A stretch of 64,000 nucleotides of DNA from Hymenobacter aranciens (GCF_030580865.1 NZ_JAUQSY010000008.1:124001-188000); one strand, 5' to 3'; shown: positions 16,313 to 25,137, numbered from the stretch's first letter. Notes: generated by a model not told the origin, from the sequence alone. Numbers and translations: made by a program.

Positions 16313-18427
16313 CTACTTCGGCGGCGCGGGCACGCCCGAGTTCACCCCGGCATCCGGCGCCGCCGGGCCGGTATTCAGCAAATCGAGCAGGTTGATGGGC
16401 TCAAACTGACTGCTGTCGGCTGGCAGCACGGTGCGGGTGGTATCGGGGCGCGGCACGAAGCCCATGAAGCCGTGCGCCGGGCCGTTGATATTGAGCGCGT
16501 AGGGCATAGCGGCACGGTCGCCGGAGCTGATGAGACCACGGGTGGCCATGATGTCGGCGATGAGGCGGAAGAAGTAGCGGGTGCTGCCGCGCAGCTCACC
16601 GTAGCTATTGAAGGAATAGCGGGCAAACTTGGGCTTGGGGATAATGCTGGCCAGGTAGAGGCTTTCGGCCAGGGTCAGCTCGTCGGGGCGCTTGCCGTAG
16701 TAGAACAGGGCCGCTTCCTTCACGCCGTACAGGCCGCGCTTGCCGCTGGGCCAGCGGTAACGGCTTGGGCCCCACTCGATGATGTTGAGATACACCTCAA
16801 ACATGCGCTGCTTGCTCACGAGGCGGGTATTTTCAATCAGCCACACCATCAGGGCTTCCTCGGCCTTACGCCCCACGGTTTTCTGGCGGCTCAGAAACAC
16901 GTTTTTCACCAGCTGCATGCTGATGGTGCTGCCGCCCCGGGCAAAGCGGTGTTCCTTGATATTCTGAATGGCCGATTTCACAAAAGCCTTTTCCATGAAG
17001 CCCTTATGCTCGAAAAATCGCGGGTCTTCGGCCGTGCGAATGGCGGCCGTCAGGAAAGGTGACACCTGGGTGAAGGGCGTGAAATCGGGGTTCGAGGGGC
17101 CGACGTTGAAGGTGCGCAGCGAGTCGCCTTTGTCGTTGTAGGCGGTGTAGGGGAAGTCAGTGTTGAGCTGATTGAGGTCTTCGTTGCCGAAGCTTGTGAC
17201 GATGAAGTTTTTGCCTTTCAGGCTGGAGTCGAAGTGCAGGCTGTCTACCTGGGCTAGGTCCACGTCGCCGTGCATGCGGTAGATGAGCGCGCCGGTACCC
17301 TTGATTCCCTTCGTAGCGTCGAAGATGCCGGTGGGCAGCGAGGAAAAAAAGTCGTTGGCTTCCGTTTCGGCCGATTCTACTTTGATGCTCACCGCCTTGC
17401 TGGGCTTGAGGCGCACGCTGATTTCAGGGTAAAGCCGGAGCTTATTCAGCACCACTTCGCTGCCTTTTTCGAGGCTGGCGGTGCCCCGGCCGAGGGTAGC
17501 CACAAAGTTGAGCGCCCCGCGCCGCACCTCAATGTCATTGGAGGCCAGTTTGGGGTGGTAGAGGCTGAAATTGCGGGCCGCCAGAGTGCCGCGCACCGTC
17601 AGCCGGCCGCCGGCATCGTCCGAGGTGAAGTCCTTGTCGGTGAGACGTACCAGCACAGTATCGAAGCTGATGATGGCGCCGAAGCGCTGCGGCACGTAAG
17701 GCACCTGCACCGAGCCGCCGATGCCAAATACCCGGGCTTCGAGCGCATAGTCGTCAGGTTCGATGTGGCCGCTGATTCCCAGCTCATTCACAACCGAATC
17801 AACATTGGCAGTGAGGCGGCCGGTGATGTCGCCGTCCTCGATAGCCAGTTCCGGCAGGTGCAGCAGGATGTTGTGGCGTGGCGTCTCGTAGCTCACAAAG
17901 AAGTCGCGGAAGTGTGCCTCCCCGGGCACGTTGTCGAAACCAGCTTCGAGCAGCTGATTCAACAGCAGGCCATAGTTAGTGCCCTTAGTGGTATCGACGG
18001 GCACAACGGGCTTTTTGGGCCCGCTTTTCAGCAGGAAGCCAAAATTGTCGCCCCGCCGGTCTTTATGGGCCGTAAGGCGGGCCGTAATGATTTCGAGCCC
18101 ACTGAATACCGGTCGGCCAGCAAATAAGGAACGCACACTCAGACTGGCCTGCAGACGCTTGGCCGTGAGCAAGGTGTCGTCGGGCGTGGCCGTGGGCACC
18201 AGGCTCATCCCCTTGATTTCAACGGTATTGAAATCAACAAACCGGGCCGGCCCCAGCACCAGCCGAACGGGATATTTGCGCTCGACGCGGGTTTTGACTT
18301 CCTGCAGCGCGTAGGCCAGCAGCTGCTGCCGCTTCCACTGAAACACAGCGATGGCGACCAGCAACAGCGCGGCAACACCGGCCAGAATACCCAGGAGAAT
18401 GCGTTTGGTGGAACGAGAAATGCGCAC
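16313..18427 (-). CDS. GT51 peptidoglycan transglycosylase with long AsmA-like N-terminal region
   Basis: About 704 aa. One transmembrane segment (ILLGILAGVAALLLVAIAV) is followed by some 430 residues of beta-rich, AsmA/TamB-like sequence. The GT51 domain then contains the catalytic Glu in TAEDPRFFEHKG and the second signature RGGSTISMQLVKN, then LSRQKTVGRKAEEAL. It should polymerise lipid II into glycan strands in the periplasm. It has no transpeptidase domain and ends in a Pro/Ala tail. Start GTG 18427 is chosen because a -7 element TACCTTTG covers 18468-18461, which rules out the TTG at 18463. Confidence 0.85.
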   Translation of the reverse strand: MRISRSTKRILLGILAGVAALLLVAIAVFQWKRQQLLAYALQEVKTRVERKYPVRLVLGPARFVDFNTVEIKGMSLVPTATPDDTLLTAKRLQASLSVRSLFAGRPVFSGLEIITARLTAHKDRRGDNFGFLLKSGPKKPVVPVDTTKGTNYGLLLNQLLEAGFDNVPGEAHFRDFFVSYETPRHNILLHLPELAIEDGDITGRLTANVDSVVNELGISGHIEPDDYALEARVFGIGGSVQVPYVPQRFGAIISFDTVLVRLTDKDFTSDDAGGRLTVRGTLAARNFSLYHPKLASNDIEVRRGALNFVATLGRGTASLEKGSEVVLNKLRLYPEISVRLKPSKAVSIKVESAETEANDFFSSLPTGIFDATKGIKGTGALIYRMHGDVDLAQVDSLHFDSSLKGKNFIVTSFGNEDLNQLNTDFPYTAYNDKGDSLRTFNVGPSNPDFTPFTQVSPFLTAAIRTAEDPRFFEHKGFMEKAFVKSAIQNIKEHRFARGGSTISMQLVKNVFLSRQKTVGRKAEEALMVWLIENTRLVSKQRMFEVYLNIIEWGPSRYRWPSGKRGLYGVKEAALFYYGKRPDELTLAESLYLASIIPKPKFARYSFNSYGELRGSTRYFFRLIADIMATRGLISSGDRAAMPYALNINGPAHGFMGFVPRPDTTRTVLPADSSQFEPINLLDLLNTGPAAPDAGVNSGVPAPPK

Positions 18428-18460
18428 GGAAGGAAATAAAGCAAGCCAATTGGCTAACCC

Positions 18461-18468
18461 CAAAGGTA
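18461..18468 (-). promoter_or_regulatory. Promoter -7 element of GT51 gene
   Basis: TACCTTTG on the minus strand, an exact TAnnTTTG match, 33 bases before the chosen GTG start. Confidence 0.55.
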
Positions 18469-18548
18469 GGAAAAGGAAAAACGGCTACCGCGCGAATGGG
18501 GTTCAGGGGAGGTATTTTTTTGAATTGTGCGGTAAGATTTAGCTTGCC

Positions 18549-18637
18549 GGTGTTCGGTGTTCGGTGTTCAAGATAAGTTATACCCAATACCCAATACCCA
18601 ATACCCAATACCCAATACCCAATACCCAATACCCAAT
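18549..18637. repeat. Two 7-bp microsatellites
   Basis: (GGTGTTC) three times at 18549-18569, then after 12 bp (ACCCAAT) eight times at 18582-18637. They lie between the divergent GT51 and purB genes. Copy number could vary by slippage. The second block ends about 50 bp before the purB start codon. Confidence 0.95.
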
Positions 18638-18674
18638 ACTCCAAAAACGGCAAGCTAAACCCTACCTCACTTTC

Positions 18675-18682
18675 TACCTTTG
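18675..18682 (+). promoter_or_regulatory. Promoter -7 element of purB
   Basis: TACCTTTG ends four bases before the purB ATG. This implies a leaderless message starting at or near the start codon. Confidence 0.6.
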
Positions 18683-18686
18683 CACC

Positions 18687-20027
18687 ATGCTTACCGCCCT
18701 CACTGCCCTCTCGCCCCTCGACGGGCGCTATCACCGTGCCACTGCGCCGCTGTCCGCCTACTTCTCCGAGCTGGCTTTGATGCGCTACCGGGTGCTGGTT
18801 GAAGTTGAATACTTTATTGCCCTGGCCGAGTTACCGCTACCGCAGCTGCAGGACGTGCCCGCCGAGCAATTCGCCGCCTTGCGCAGTCTTTACGAGCAGT
18901 TTGGGGAGAACGAAGCTGCCGCCATCAAAGCCCACGAGGCCGTGACCAACCACGACGTAAAGGCCGTCGAATATTTCCTGCGCGACCAGTTTCAGCAACT
19001 GGGCCTGGAGCAGTTTGTGGAGTTCATTCACTTCGGGCTGACGTCGCAGGACGTCAACAACACCGCCATTCCGCTCAGCCTGCGCAACGGCCTGACGCAG
19101 GTGCTACTGCCCGCTTACGCGCAGGTACGCAACGCCCTGGCCACCCGCGCCGGCCAGTGGGAAGCCATCCCCATGCTGGCCCGCACCCACGGGCAGCCCG
19201 CCTCCCCCACCCGCCTGGGCAAGGAGCTAGCCGTATTCGTAGCCCGGCTCGATGCCCAGGTGGCGCTGCTGGCGCAGGTGCCCTTCGGCGCCAAATTTGG
19301 CGGCGCGACGGGTAATTTCAACGCTCACCACGCCGCCTACCCGCACATCGACTGGCACGCCTTCGCCGAGCAGTTTGTGAACGGGCGCCTGGGCCTGAGC
19401 CGCTCCTTCCCCACCACCCAGATTGAGCACTACGACCACCTGGCCGCCCACTGCGACGGCCTGAAGCGCCTCAATACCATCCTGCTCGACCTGGCCCGCG
19501 ACGTGTGGCAGTACATTTCGCTGGGCTATTTCAAGCAAACCATCAAGCCCGGCGAAGTCGGCTCGTCGGCCATGCCGCACAAAGTCAATCCCATCGACTT
19601 CGAGAATGCCGAAGGCAACCTCGGCGTAGCCAACGCCCTGCTGGAGCACTTCGCCGCCAAGCTGCCCATCTCCCGCCTCCAGCGCGACCTCACCGACTCC
19701 ACCGTGCTGCGCAACCTGGGCGTGCCGCTGGGCCATATCCTCATCGCCCTCAACGCCCTGGGCCGCGGCCTTGGCAAGCTGGCCCTTGACGAAAGCGCCC
19801 TGGCCCACGACCTCGACCAGAACTGGGCCGTGCTGGCCGAAGCCATCCAAACCATCCTGCGCCGCGAAAGCTACCCCGACCCCTACAACGCCCTCAAAGC
19901 CCTCACCCGCACCGGCGAGGCCATCTCAGCCCGCACCATCGCGGCCTTCGTGGAGGAGTTGGAAGTGAGCGAAACCGTGAAAACCGAGTTGCGCGCCCTC
20001 ACGCCCAGCAACTACACCGGCCGCTAG
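18687..20027 (+). CDS. purB: Adenylosuccinate lyase
   Basis: Cytoplasmic purine enzyme of 446 aa that cleaves SAICAR and adenylosuccinate, releasing fumarate. Family motifs: N-terminal ALSPLDGRY, the histidine segment LARTHGQPASPT, FGLTSQDVNNTA, and the superfamily signature GSSAMPHKVNPIDFENAEGN. The ATG at 18687 begins the canonical N-terminus. The longer frame would translate the 7-bp microsatellite as repeated Pro-Asn-Thr-Gln-Tyr and is rejected. It sits alone with its own promoter. Confidence 0.96.
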   Translation: MLTALTALSPLDGRYHRATAPLSAYFSELALMRYRVLVEVEYFIALAELPLPQLQDVPAEQFAALRSLYEQFGENEAAAIKAHEAVTNHDVKAVEYFLRDQFQQLGLEQFVEFIHFGLTSQDVNNTAIPLSLRNGLTQVLLPAYAQVRNALATRAGQWEAIPMLARTHGQPASPTRLGKELAVFVARLDAQVALLAQVPFGAKFGGATGNFNAHHAAYPHIDWHAFAEQFVNGRLGLSRSFPTTQIEHYDHLAAHCDGLKRLNTILLDLARDVWQYISLGYFKQTIKPGEVGSSAMPHKVNPIDFENAEGNLGVANALLEHFAAKLPISRLQRDLTDSTVLRNLGVPLGHILIALNALGRGLGKLALDESALAHDLDQNWAVLAEAIQTILRRESYPDPYNALKALTRTGEAISARTIAAFVEELEVSETVKTELRALTPSNYTGR

Positions 20028-20143
20028 CCGCCCCGGTAAAACCCGTATTTTCCGTGGGCAGATTCGGTATTTAACGCAGCGTAAAGCCCTCATAGTAACC
20101 CGAAATTTGTCAGGATATTATCCTGCTGCTTATTCGGGTGCCT

Positions 20144-20383
20144 ATGACTGAAGAATTACTCCTTACCGCCGGTTTCGAGCCTTGCCCCACGCCACCGCCG
20201 GGCTGGTGCCAGCGCTTCGGCACCATCTACACTAGCCTGCTGCCCCGGGGCCGTGCCTACGTGCGCTGCCTGACCGGGCAGGCGGGCCTGGTCGAGGGCT
20301 TCGTGGGCGACTGCGCGCAGCCGCTGGCCTACTGCCGGGGCCTCATCCGCACGCCCGAGCAGCTGCTTCTGCTATTGGCTTAA
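20144..20383 (+). CDS. Hypothetical protein, 79 aa
   Basis: Small protein starting MTEELLLTAGFEPCP, with four Cys, a WCQRFGTIYTSLLPRGRAYVR segment read in two parts, and a Leu-rich end. A GTG two codons upstream is an alternative start. The amino-acid composition and frame codon use look coding, and a clear terminator follows 17 bp after the stop. I do not recognise the family. Confidence 0.55.
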   Translation: MTEELLLTAGFEPCPTPPPGWCQRFGTIYTSLLPRGRAYVRCLTGQAGLVEGFVGDCAQPLAYCRGLIRTPEQLLLLLA

Positions 20384-20397
20384 GCTACTGATTAAAA

Positions 20398-20454
20398 ACA
20401 AAAAAGCCGGCTCCGATTCCCGCTCGCCGTTGGGAATCGAAGCCGGCTTTTTGG
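20398..20454. terminator. Rho-independent terminator
   Basis: Long stem AAAAAGCCGGCT...GATTCCC / GGGAATC...AGCCGGCTTTTT with one mismatch and a 10-nt loop, downstream of the 79-aa gene. Confidence 0.9.
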
Positions 20455-20673
20455 CAGGGCCGGCTCTCCACCAAGATACACGGCCCCCGTCGCGCGATGG
20501 CCCTGTTTGGGCCGCCCTACAACCACCACAAAGGAGGGAAATTTTCCGACGCGCCGAAATCCGGGCTGGCCGGTATTTTGGGCTCCGCGCTGGCACGGAG
20601 GGGCCGTAGCAAACATCCGCCTTGCAGTTGAGGTTGCTGCTATATTCTTCAACCCACCAACTTCTTCTTTCTT

Positions 20674-21042
20674 ATGAGTGCTTCTACTCGCAACATCATT
20701 GCCTGGGTGCTCCAGGGCCTCGCCGGTTTGGCTTTCATCTTCATCGGCGGCATGAAGGTCAAAGACTTGTCAGCCACCCTGGAGAATTTCACCAAAATGG
20801 GCTTTCCCGCCTGGTTTGGCTACCTCATCGCCTTTGGCGAGCTGCTGGGCGGCATCGGCCTGCTGATTCCGCGCACCGTGCGGCTGGCGGCGGCCGGGCT
20901 CATCATCATCATGGCGGGCGCGGTGTATATGCACCTTTTCAAAATCCCGAACGGCGCGGCTACGGTAGCTCCGGCCGCCGCGCTGCTGGTTATTCTGGTG
21001 GTGATTCTCCTGCTGCGCCGCCTGGCGCCGAATGCCGTGTAA
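20674..21042 (+). CDS. DoxX family membrane protein
   Basis: 122-aa protein with four predicted transmembrane helices, in the DoxX/DoxD-like small quinone-related membrane protein family. Typical features are GLAGLAFIFIGGMKVKDL, the FGELLGGIGLLIPRTVRLAA segment of the second and third helices, and a polar loop MHLFKIPNG before the last helix. Family members are linked loosely to redox or oxidative stress at the membrane; no precise role can be assigned. The start follows a T/C-rich leader. It is upstream of an ABC exporter but separated from it by a hairpin repeat. Confidence 0.82.
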   Translation: MSASTRNIIAWVLQGLAGLAFIFIGGMKVKDLSATLENFTKMGFPAWFGYLIAFGELLGGIGLLIPRTVRLAAAGLIIIMAGAVYMHLFKIPNGAATVAPAAALLVILVVILLLRRLAPNAV

Positions 21043-21077
21043 AAAACCAGCCGCCGCCTGCCCCTAACCATTGCTTG

Positions 21078-21148
21078 GTGTTGGGTGTTAGGTATTGGGT
21101 ATTCGGGCTACGTAAGGCCCCAAACACCCAATACCTAACACCCAACAC
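21078..21148. repeat. Perfect 23-bp inverted repeat
   Basis: Arms 21078-21100 and 21126-21148 (GTGTTGGGTGTTAGGTATTG...) with a 25-nt loop. The words TTGGGTATT and ACCCAATAC also occur in the microsatellite at 18.6 kb, suggesting one related family. Confidence 0.9.
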
Positions 21149-21228
21149 TTTTTTCGGCGGGTTGGCAAAGTGTCGGCGCCGCCCTTCCCCTCTTTTCCAG
21201 CTACGCACCCACCCAGCGTTTTTATTAA

Positions 21229-23004
21229 GTGAAACTCCTCTACTCCTACCTGCGCAGCTACTGGCCGCTGCTCATCCTAGCCCTGGTACTGGCCGCCGTC
21301 AACCAGATTTTTTCGCTGCTCGACCCCTACTTCTTCCGCAAGCTGGTCGACCAGTTTGCCACTAAATACCCCGACGTGGCGGCCCTGCGCACGGTGCAGT
21401 TCGGGCCCTTTTTCTGGCAGGCGCTGCCGCTGCTCTCGCTCATGCTGGGCGTGGCCATGGTGAGCCGCATTGCCAAGAATTTCCAGGATTACTACGTCAA
21501 CGTCATCACCCAGCGCTTGGGCGCCCGCATGTATTCCGACGGCCTGCGCCACTCGCTGGAATTGCCGTATCAAGTCTTTGAAGACCAGCGCTCGGGCGAA
21601 ACCCTGGGCAAGCTTCAGAAGGTGCGCGTCGACGTGGAGAAGCTCATCCAGAGCTTCGTCAACGTGCTGTTTACGGCCGTCGTGGGCATCATTTTCGTGA
21701 TGTGGTACGCCATCACCGTGTACTGGCCCATTGCGCTGGGCTACTTCCTCACCATCCCGCTGCTGGGCATCCTGAGCTTCGCCCTGAGCAAGCGCATCAA
21801 GGTCATCCAGCGCACCATCGTGGGCGAAACCACCGCCCTGGCCGGCTCCACCACCGAAAGCCTGCGCAACATCGAGCTAATCAAAAGCCTGGGCCTTGCC
21901 CAGCAGGAAACCCAGCGCCTCAACGGCATCACCGACCGCATCCTGAAGCTGGAGCTGCGCAAGGTGCGCTACCTGCGCTCGCTCAGCTTCGTGCAGGGCA
22001 CCTTCGTCAATCTGCTGCGCAACATCATCGTGCTGCTGCTCTTGTACCTGCGGGTGCAGAACCACATCAGCCTGGGCGAGTTTTTCTCGTTCTTCATCTA
22101 CTCGTTTTCCATCTTCGGCCCCTTGCAGGAGCTGGGCAGCATTATCGGCACCTTCCGCGAAACCGAAGCTTCGCTGGCCAACTTCCAGCAGATTCTCGAC
22201 ACGCCCAAGGACGTGAAGCCCGCCCACCCCCAGCCCGTCGAAAAAATCGAAACCCTGGCCTTCGACGACGTGCGCTTCAAGCACCTCTCGGCCGACACCC
22301 CGGCCCTCGACGGCATCTCCTTCGGCACCCGCCTGGGCGAAACCATTGCCTTCGTGGGCCCCAGCGGCTCGGGCAAAACCACCCTCGTCAAGCTGCTCGT
22401 GGGCCTCTACCCGCCCCTGGCCGGCCGCATCCTCTACAACGACATTCCCAGCACCAACGTCGACCTCGACGCCCTGCGCGAGCAAATCGGCTTCGTCACC
22501 CAGGACACCCAGCTCTTCGCCGGCACCATCCGCGAAAACCTGCTCTTCGTGGCCCCCCACGCCACCGACGAGGAGTGCCTGCGCGCCCTGCGCGAAGCGG
22601 CCGCCGACTCGCTCCTCGCCCGCGCCCCCCAGGGCCTCGACACCGTGCTCGGCGAGGGCGGCGTGAAGGTATCGGGCGGCGAAAAGCAGCGCCTCAGCAT
22701 CGCCCGCGCCCTGCTGCGCCGCCCCACCCTGCTCGTCTTCGACGAGGCCACTTCCGCCCTCGACTCCCTCACCGAGGAGGAAATCGGCCGCACCGTGCGC
22801 CAACTCTCGGGCTCGCGCCAGCACATCACCATCCTCATTGCCCACCGCCTCAGCACCATCCTCCACGCCGACCGCATCTTCGTCCTCGAGCGCGGCCGCG
22901 TAGCCGAGCAAGGCCGCCACGACGAACTGCTGGACCAGAAAGGGCTGTACTACGCCATGTGGCGCCAGCAGATTGGGGAGCGGAAGGAAGTGGTGGCCAT
23001 ATAA
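21229..23004 (+). CDS. ABC exporter, fused permease and ATPase
   Basis: A 591-aa half-transporter: six membrane helices in residues 1-310, then an ATPase domain. Walker A is GPSGSGKTT, the Q-loop is IGFVTQDTQLF, the ABC signature VSGGEKQRLS, Walker B LLVFDEATSALDS, and the H-loop IAHRLST. All catalytic residues are present. It probably works as a homodimer exporting lipid, peptide or drug-like substrates; the type cannot be told. Start is a GTG at 21229 (MKLLYSYLRSYWPLL). Confidence 0.93.
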   Translation: MKLLYSYLRSYWPLLILALVLAAVNQIFSLLDPYFFRKLVDQFATKYPDVAALRTVQFGPFFWQALPLLSLMLGVAMVSRIAKNFQDYYVNVITQRLGARMYSDGLRHSLELPYQVFEDQRSGETLGKLQKVRVDVEKLIQSFVNVLFTAVVGIIFVMWYAITVYWPIALGYFLTIPLLGILSFALSKRIKVIQRTIVGETTALAGSTTESLRNIELIKSLGLAQQETQRLNGITDRILKLELRKVRYLRSLSFVQGTFVNLLRNIIVLLLLYLRVQNHISLGEFFSFFIYSFSIFGPLQELGSIIGTFRETEASLANFQQILDTPKDVKPAHPQPVEKIETLAFDDVRFKHLSADTPALDGISFGTRLGETIAFVGPSGSGKTTLVKLLVGLYPPLAGRILYNDIPSTNVDLDALREQIGFVTQDTQLFAGTIRENLLFVAPHATDEECLRALREAAADSLLARAPQGLDTVLGEGGVKVSGGEKQRLSIARALLRRPTLLVFDEATSALDSLTEEEIGRTVRQLSGSRQHITILIAHRLSTILHADRIFVLERGRVAEQGRHDELLDQKGLYYAMWRQQIGERKEVVAI

Positions 23005-23048
23005 GTCAGGCACGAAACTTACCTTAGCGTCTCAATTCCGTTTCGCTA

Positions 23049-23501
23049 ATGCACCTCGACAAATACGCTCTCAGCGCTGAAGGCGACCTGACAACTTTCG
23101 AGTTCATCATCGAAGGTCGTCGGGGTGCCATCCGCAAGCTGATTATCTTCCAGGAAACCACCGAACCCAATCTGTATAACCTGGCTTTTGGCGACCGCAA
23201 CGAAACAACCGGCGAACTGAACGACTTGGCCGTTTCCGATAATGGCGACAGCGAGAAAGTACTGGCTACCGTCGTAGGCGCTCTATACAGCTTCTTCGAC
23301 AAGTATCCGGCGGCCTTCGTGTATGCCACCGGCAGTACCAGCGCCCGCACTCGCCTCTACCGCATGGGCATCCACCGATTTCTGCCAGAGGTGATGACCG
23401 ACTTTCATCTGTACGGCCAGATTGGCGACTTCTTCCACGAATTTGAACCGAACATAGCCTACGATGGCTTTTTAGTCCAACGAAACCTACTTAACTTGTA
23501 G
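23049..23501 (+). CDS. DUF6934-like hypothetical protein
   Basis: 150-aa protein that resembles a small family common in Cytophagales. Conserved-looking parts are LYNLAFGDRNETTGELNDLAVSDN read in two parts, GDSEKVLATVVGAL, and FVYATGSTSARTRLYRMGIHRF. No signal peptide or membrane helix. It is followed three bases after the stop by a 52-aa gene, an arrangement like a toxin-antitoxin or two-gene host-interaction unit. No function is established to my knowledge; the family name is from memory and should be tested by a profile search. Confidence 0.7.
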   Translation: MHLDKYALSAEGDLTTFEFIIEGRRGAIRKLIIFQETTEPNLYNLAFGDRNETTGELNDLAVSDNGDSEKVLATVVGALYSFFDKYPAAFVYATGSTSARTRLYRMGIHRFLPEVMTDFHLYGQIGDFFHEFEPNIAYDGFLVQRNLLNL

Positions 23502-23503
23502 CT

Positions 23504-23662
23504 ATGAAAACTGTGCAAGACCTTAATAACCGTAAATCTCCTATTGTCCGCATCGACCCAACGTTGGAGAAGCTTCGTGGGCAGAACCTTTTTCCCGCTA
23601 AGCTGGCAAAGGCGAATGAGATGCTCAAAACAGCAAAACTGCCTGCGAACAAAAACCTGTAG
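23504..23662 (+). CDS. Small partner ORF, 52 aa
   Basis: Starts two bases after the previous stop codon, MKTVQDLNNRKSPIVRIDP, and ends ANKNL. Basic, helical in the C-terminal half (LAKANEMLKTAKL). The tight spacing and codon use indicate a real gene co-transcribed with the DUF6934-like gene. It could be its antitoxin or binding partner. I recognise no domain. Confidence 0.6.
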   Translation: MKTVQDLNNRKSPIVRIDPTLEKLRGQNLFPAKLAKANEMLKTAKLPANKNL

Positions 23663-23700
23663 AATCTATCTCTCCAGCAACCTATTAGCGCACTAAAATC

Positions 23701-24108
23701 GTGCTTTCGCAAAGACCTTATCCAGAACCAGCACCAAGAAGTTTCGCACATTGGTGCCATGATTTGGGCTTAACAGTTGAGGGAAAATTCCCTAGCTCGG
23801 ATACAATACTGAATTTTGATGCGTTTTGCAGTCTGCCCAACGTCAGATTAATCAAGACGGAAGACTCAGAATTGTATGGCTTTTGGCGGCAATACGGTGA
23901 TGTTTGGAGTGAAAGCAGAACTATACAAGAGTGGTTAGACGACTATAATTGGGAGGTAATCAACCCAACCGAAGAGGATGCAAAAGACCTGAGCCTGTTT
24001 CTTGGCTACGATGAGGTTTGGGAATGGGGCAGCGGTAAGATAGCAGTCAGAGAAAAGGCAGAAACGGGTATTTTCAACTCAATTAAGAAACTGCTACTGT
24101 CTCAATAA
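23701..24108 (+). CDS. Hypothetical protein, 135 aa
   Basis: Starts with GTG at 23701 and reads MLSQRPYPEPAPRSFAHWCHD. Acidic, Trp-rich middle (WRQYGDVWSESRTIQEWLDDYNW) given here in part as a visible feature. No signal or membrane helix. This stretch, 23.5-24.1 kb, is clearly richer in A and T than its surroundings, which hints at recent acquisition together with the two genes before it. Family not recognised. It ends two bases from the convergent PPK2 gene. Confidence 0.6.
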   Translation: MLSQRPYPEPAPRSFAHWCHDLGLTVEGKFPSSDTILNFDAFCSLPNVRLIKTEDSELYGFWRQYGDVWSESRTIQEWLDDYNWEVINPTEEDAKDLSLFLGYDEVWEWGSGKIAVREKAETGIFNSIKKLLLSQ

Positions 24109-24109
24109 T

Positions 24110-24922
24110 CTACTCCACCACCTGCGCCGCCACGTCATAGCTTGGCGCGGGTGGCTGCGGGTTCATGTCCTCCAGCGCGGCCACCACAATTTCGATGATG
24201 GCCAAGTCGCGGGCCCATTTCTTGTCGGCAGGGACGACGAACCACGGGCTTTCGGGCGGCGAGCAGTGGCGCAGGGCGTCTTCGTAGGCGGTTTGGTAGT
24301 CGTCCCAGTACTTGCGCTCCTTCAGGTCGTTGGGGTCGAATTTCCAGCGCTTGGCGGGGTCGTCGAGGCGGGCTTGCAGGCGGGCGGCCTGCTCTTCCTT
24401 CGAGATGTGGAGGAAAAACTTGAGGATGCGCGTGTGGTCGTTGGTGAGCAGGCGCTCGAAGTTGTTGATGTCGGTGTAGCGGCGCTGCCAGGTAGCTTCG
24501 TCGATGAGGCCGTGAACACGGGTGATGAGCACGTCCTCGTAGTGCGAGCGATTGAAGACACCGATGTGGCCCTTACCCGGCGTTTGCTGGTGAATGCGCC
24601 AGAGAAAATCGTGGTTTAACTCCTTCGTGGACGGCGCTTTGAAGGGCGATACCTGCACGCCGGCGGGGTTCACGCCGGTCAGCAGCTTTTCGATGGCTCC
24701 GTCCTTGCCGCCCGTGTCCATGGCCTGAAACACCAGCAGCACGCTGCGGCGGTGCTCGGCGTAGAGGTTTTCCTGCAGCTCGCTCAGCCGCTCGCGGAGC
24801 TTTTTGAGGCGCTTTTCGGCGGCGGCTTTGGTGGTGAAGGGTGCGGTAGTGCTGGGGTCGATGTCGGCCAGAGAAAAGTTGGGGTCCGTGACTTGCACGG
24901 CGGGCGTGGCGGGGAGCTTCAT
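24110..24922 (-). CDS. Polyphosphate kinase 2 family protein
   Basis: A 270-aa P-loop phosphotransferase that moves phosphate between polyphosphate and nucleotides. Seen: Walker A region QAMDTGGKDGAIEKLL (about 66-81), Walker B-like FNRSHYEDVLITRVHG, and the lid basic cluster around ERLLTNDHTRILKFFLHIS. Short single-domain PPK2s of this type usually phosphorylate NMP or NDP. Starts MKLPATPAVQVTDP. It is convergent with the 135-aa gene with almost no spacer. Confidence 0.92.
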   Translation of the reverse strand: MKLPATPAVQVTDPNFSLADIDPSTTAPFTTKAAAEKRLKKLRERLSELQENLYAEHRRSVLLVFQAMDTGGKDGAIEKLLTGVNPAGVQVSPFKAPSTKELNHDFLWRIHQQTPGKGHIGVFNRSHYEDVLITRVHGLIDEATWQRRYTDINNFERLLTNDHTRILKFFLHISKEEQAARLQARLDDPAKRWKFDPNDLKERKYWDDYQTAYEDALRHCSPPESPWFVVPADKKWARDLAIIEIVVAALEDMNPQPPAPSYDVAAQVVE

Positions 24923-24970
24923 GCGAGGCTAAACGGGAAAACGGGTGGCGGTGGTTGCTATAGCCCGACT

Positions 24971-25047
24971 GTAGCGCGGACTTTGTAGTCCGCGAGTTAG
25001 CGCCGTTTGATTGTTCTGACTCGCGGACTGCAAAGTCCGCGCTACTA
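24971..25047. repeat. Intergenic hairpin, family B
   Basis: Inverted arms GTAGCGCGGACTTTGTAGTC (24971-24998) and its complement at 25018-25047, loop about 19 nt. The arm is itself partly palindromic (GACTTTGTAGTC). A second copy is at 39.4 kb. Confidence 0.9.
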
Positions 25048-25137
25048 CACGCTACAACCCCCAGCGCCGCCTTGCGTAGGTAAGCGCAGCTTCTTCCCGA
25101 GGCGTTTCCCTAGTAACATTCACCCCACCCTATTATC

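Noticed and set aside
18463..18463. TTG start of the GT51 gene
   Set aside because: Lies inside the exact -7 element TACCTTTG on the same strand, so it cannot be in the mRNA. GTG 18427 is used.
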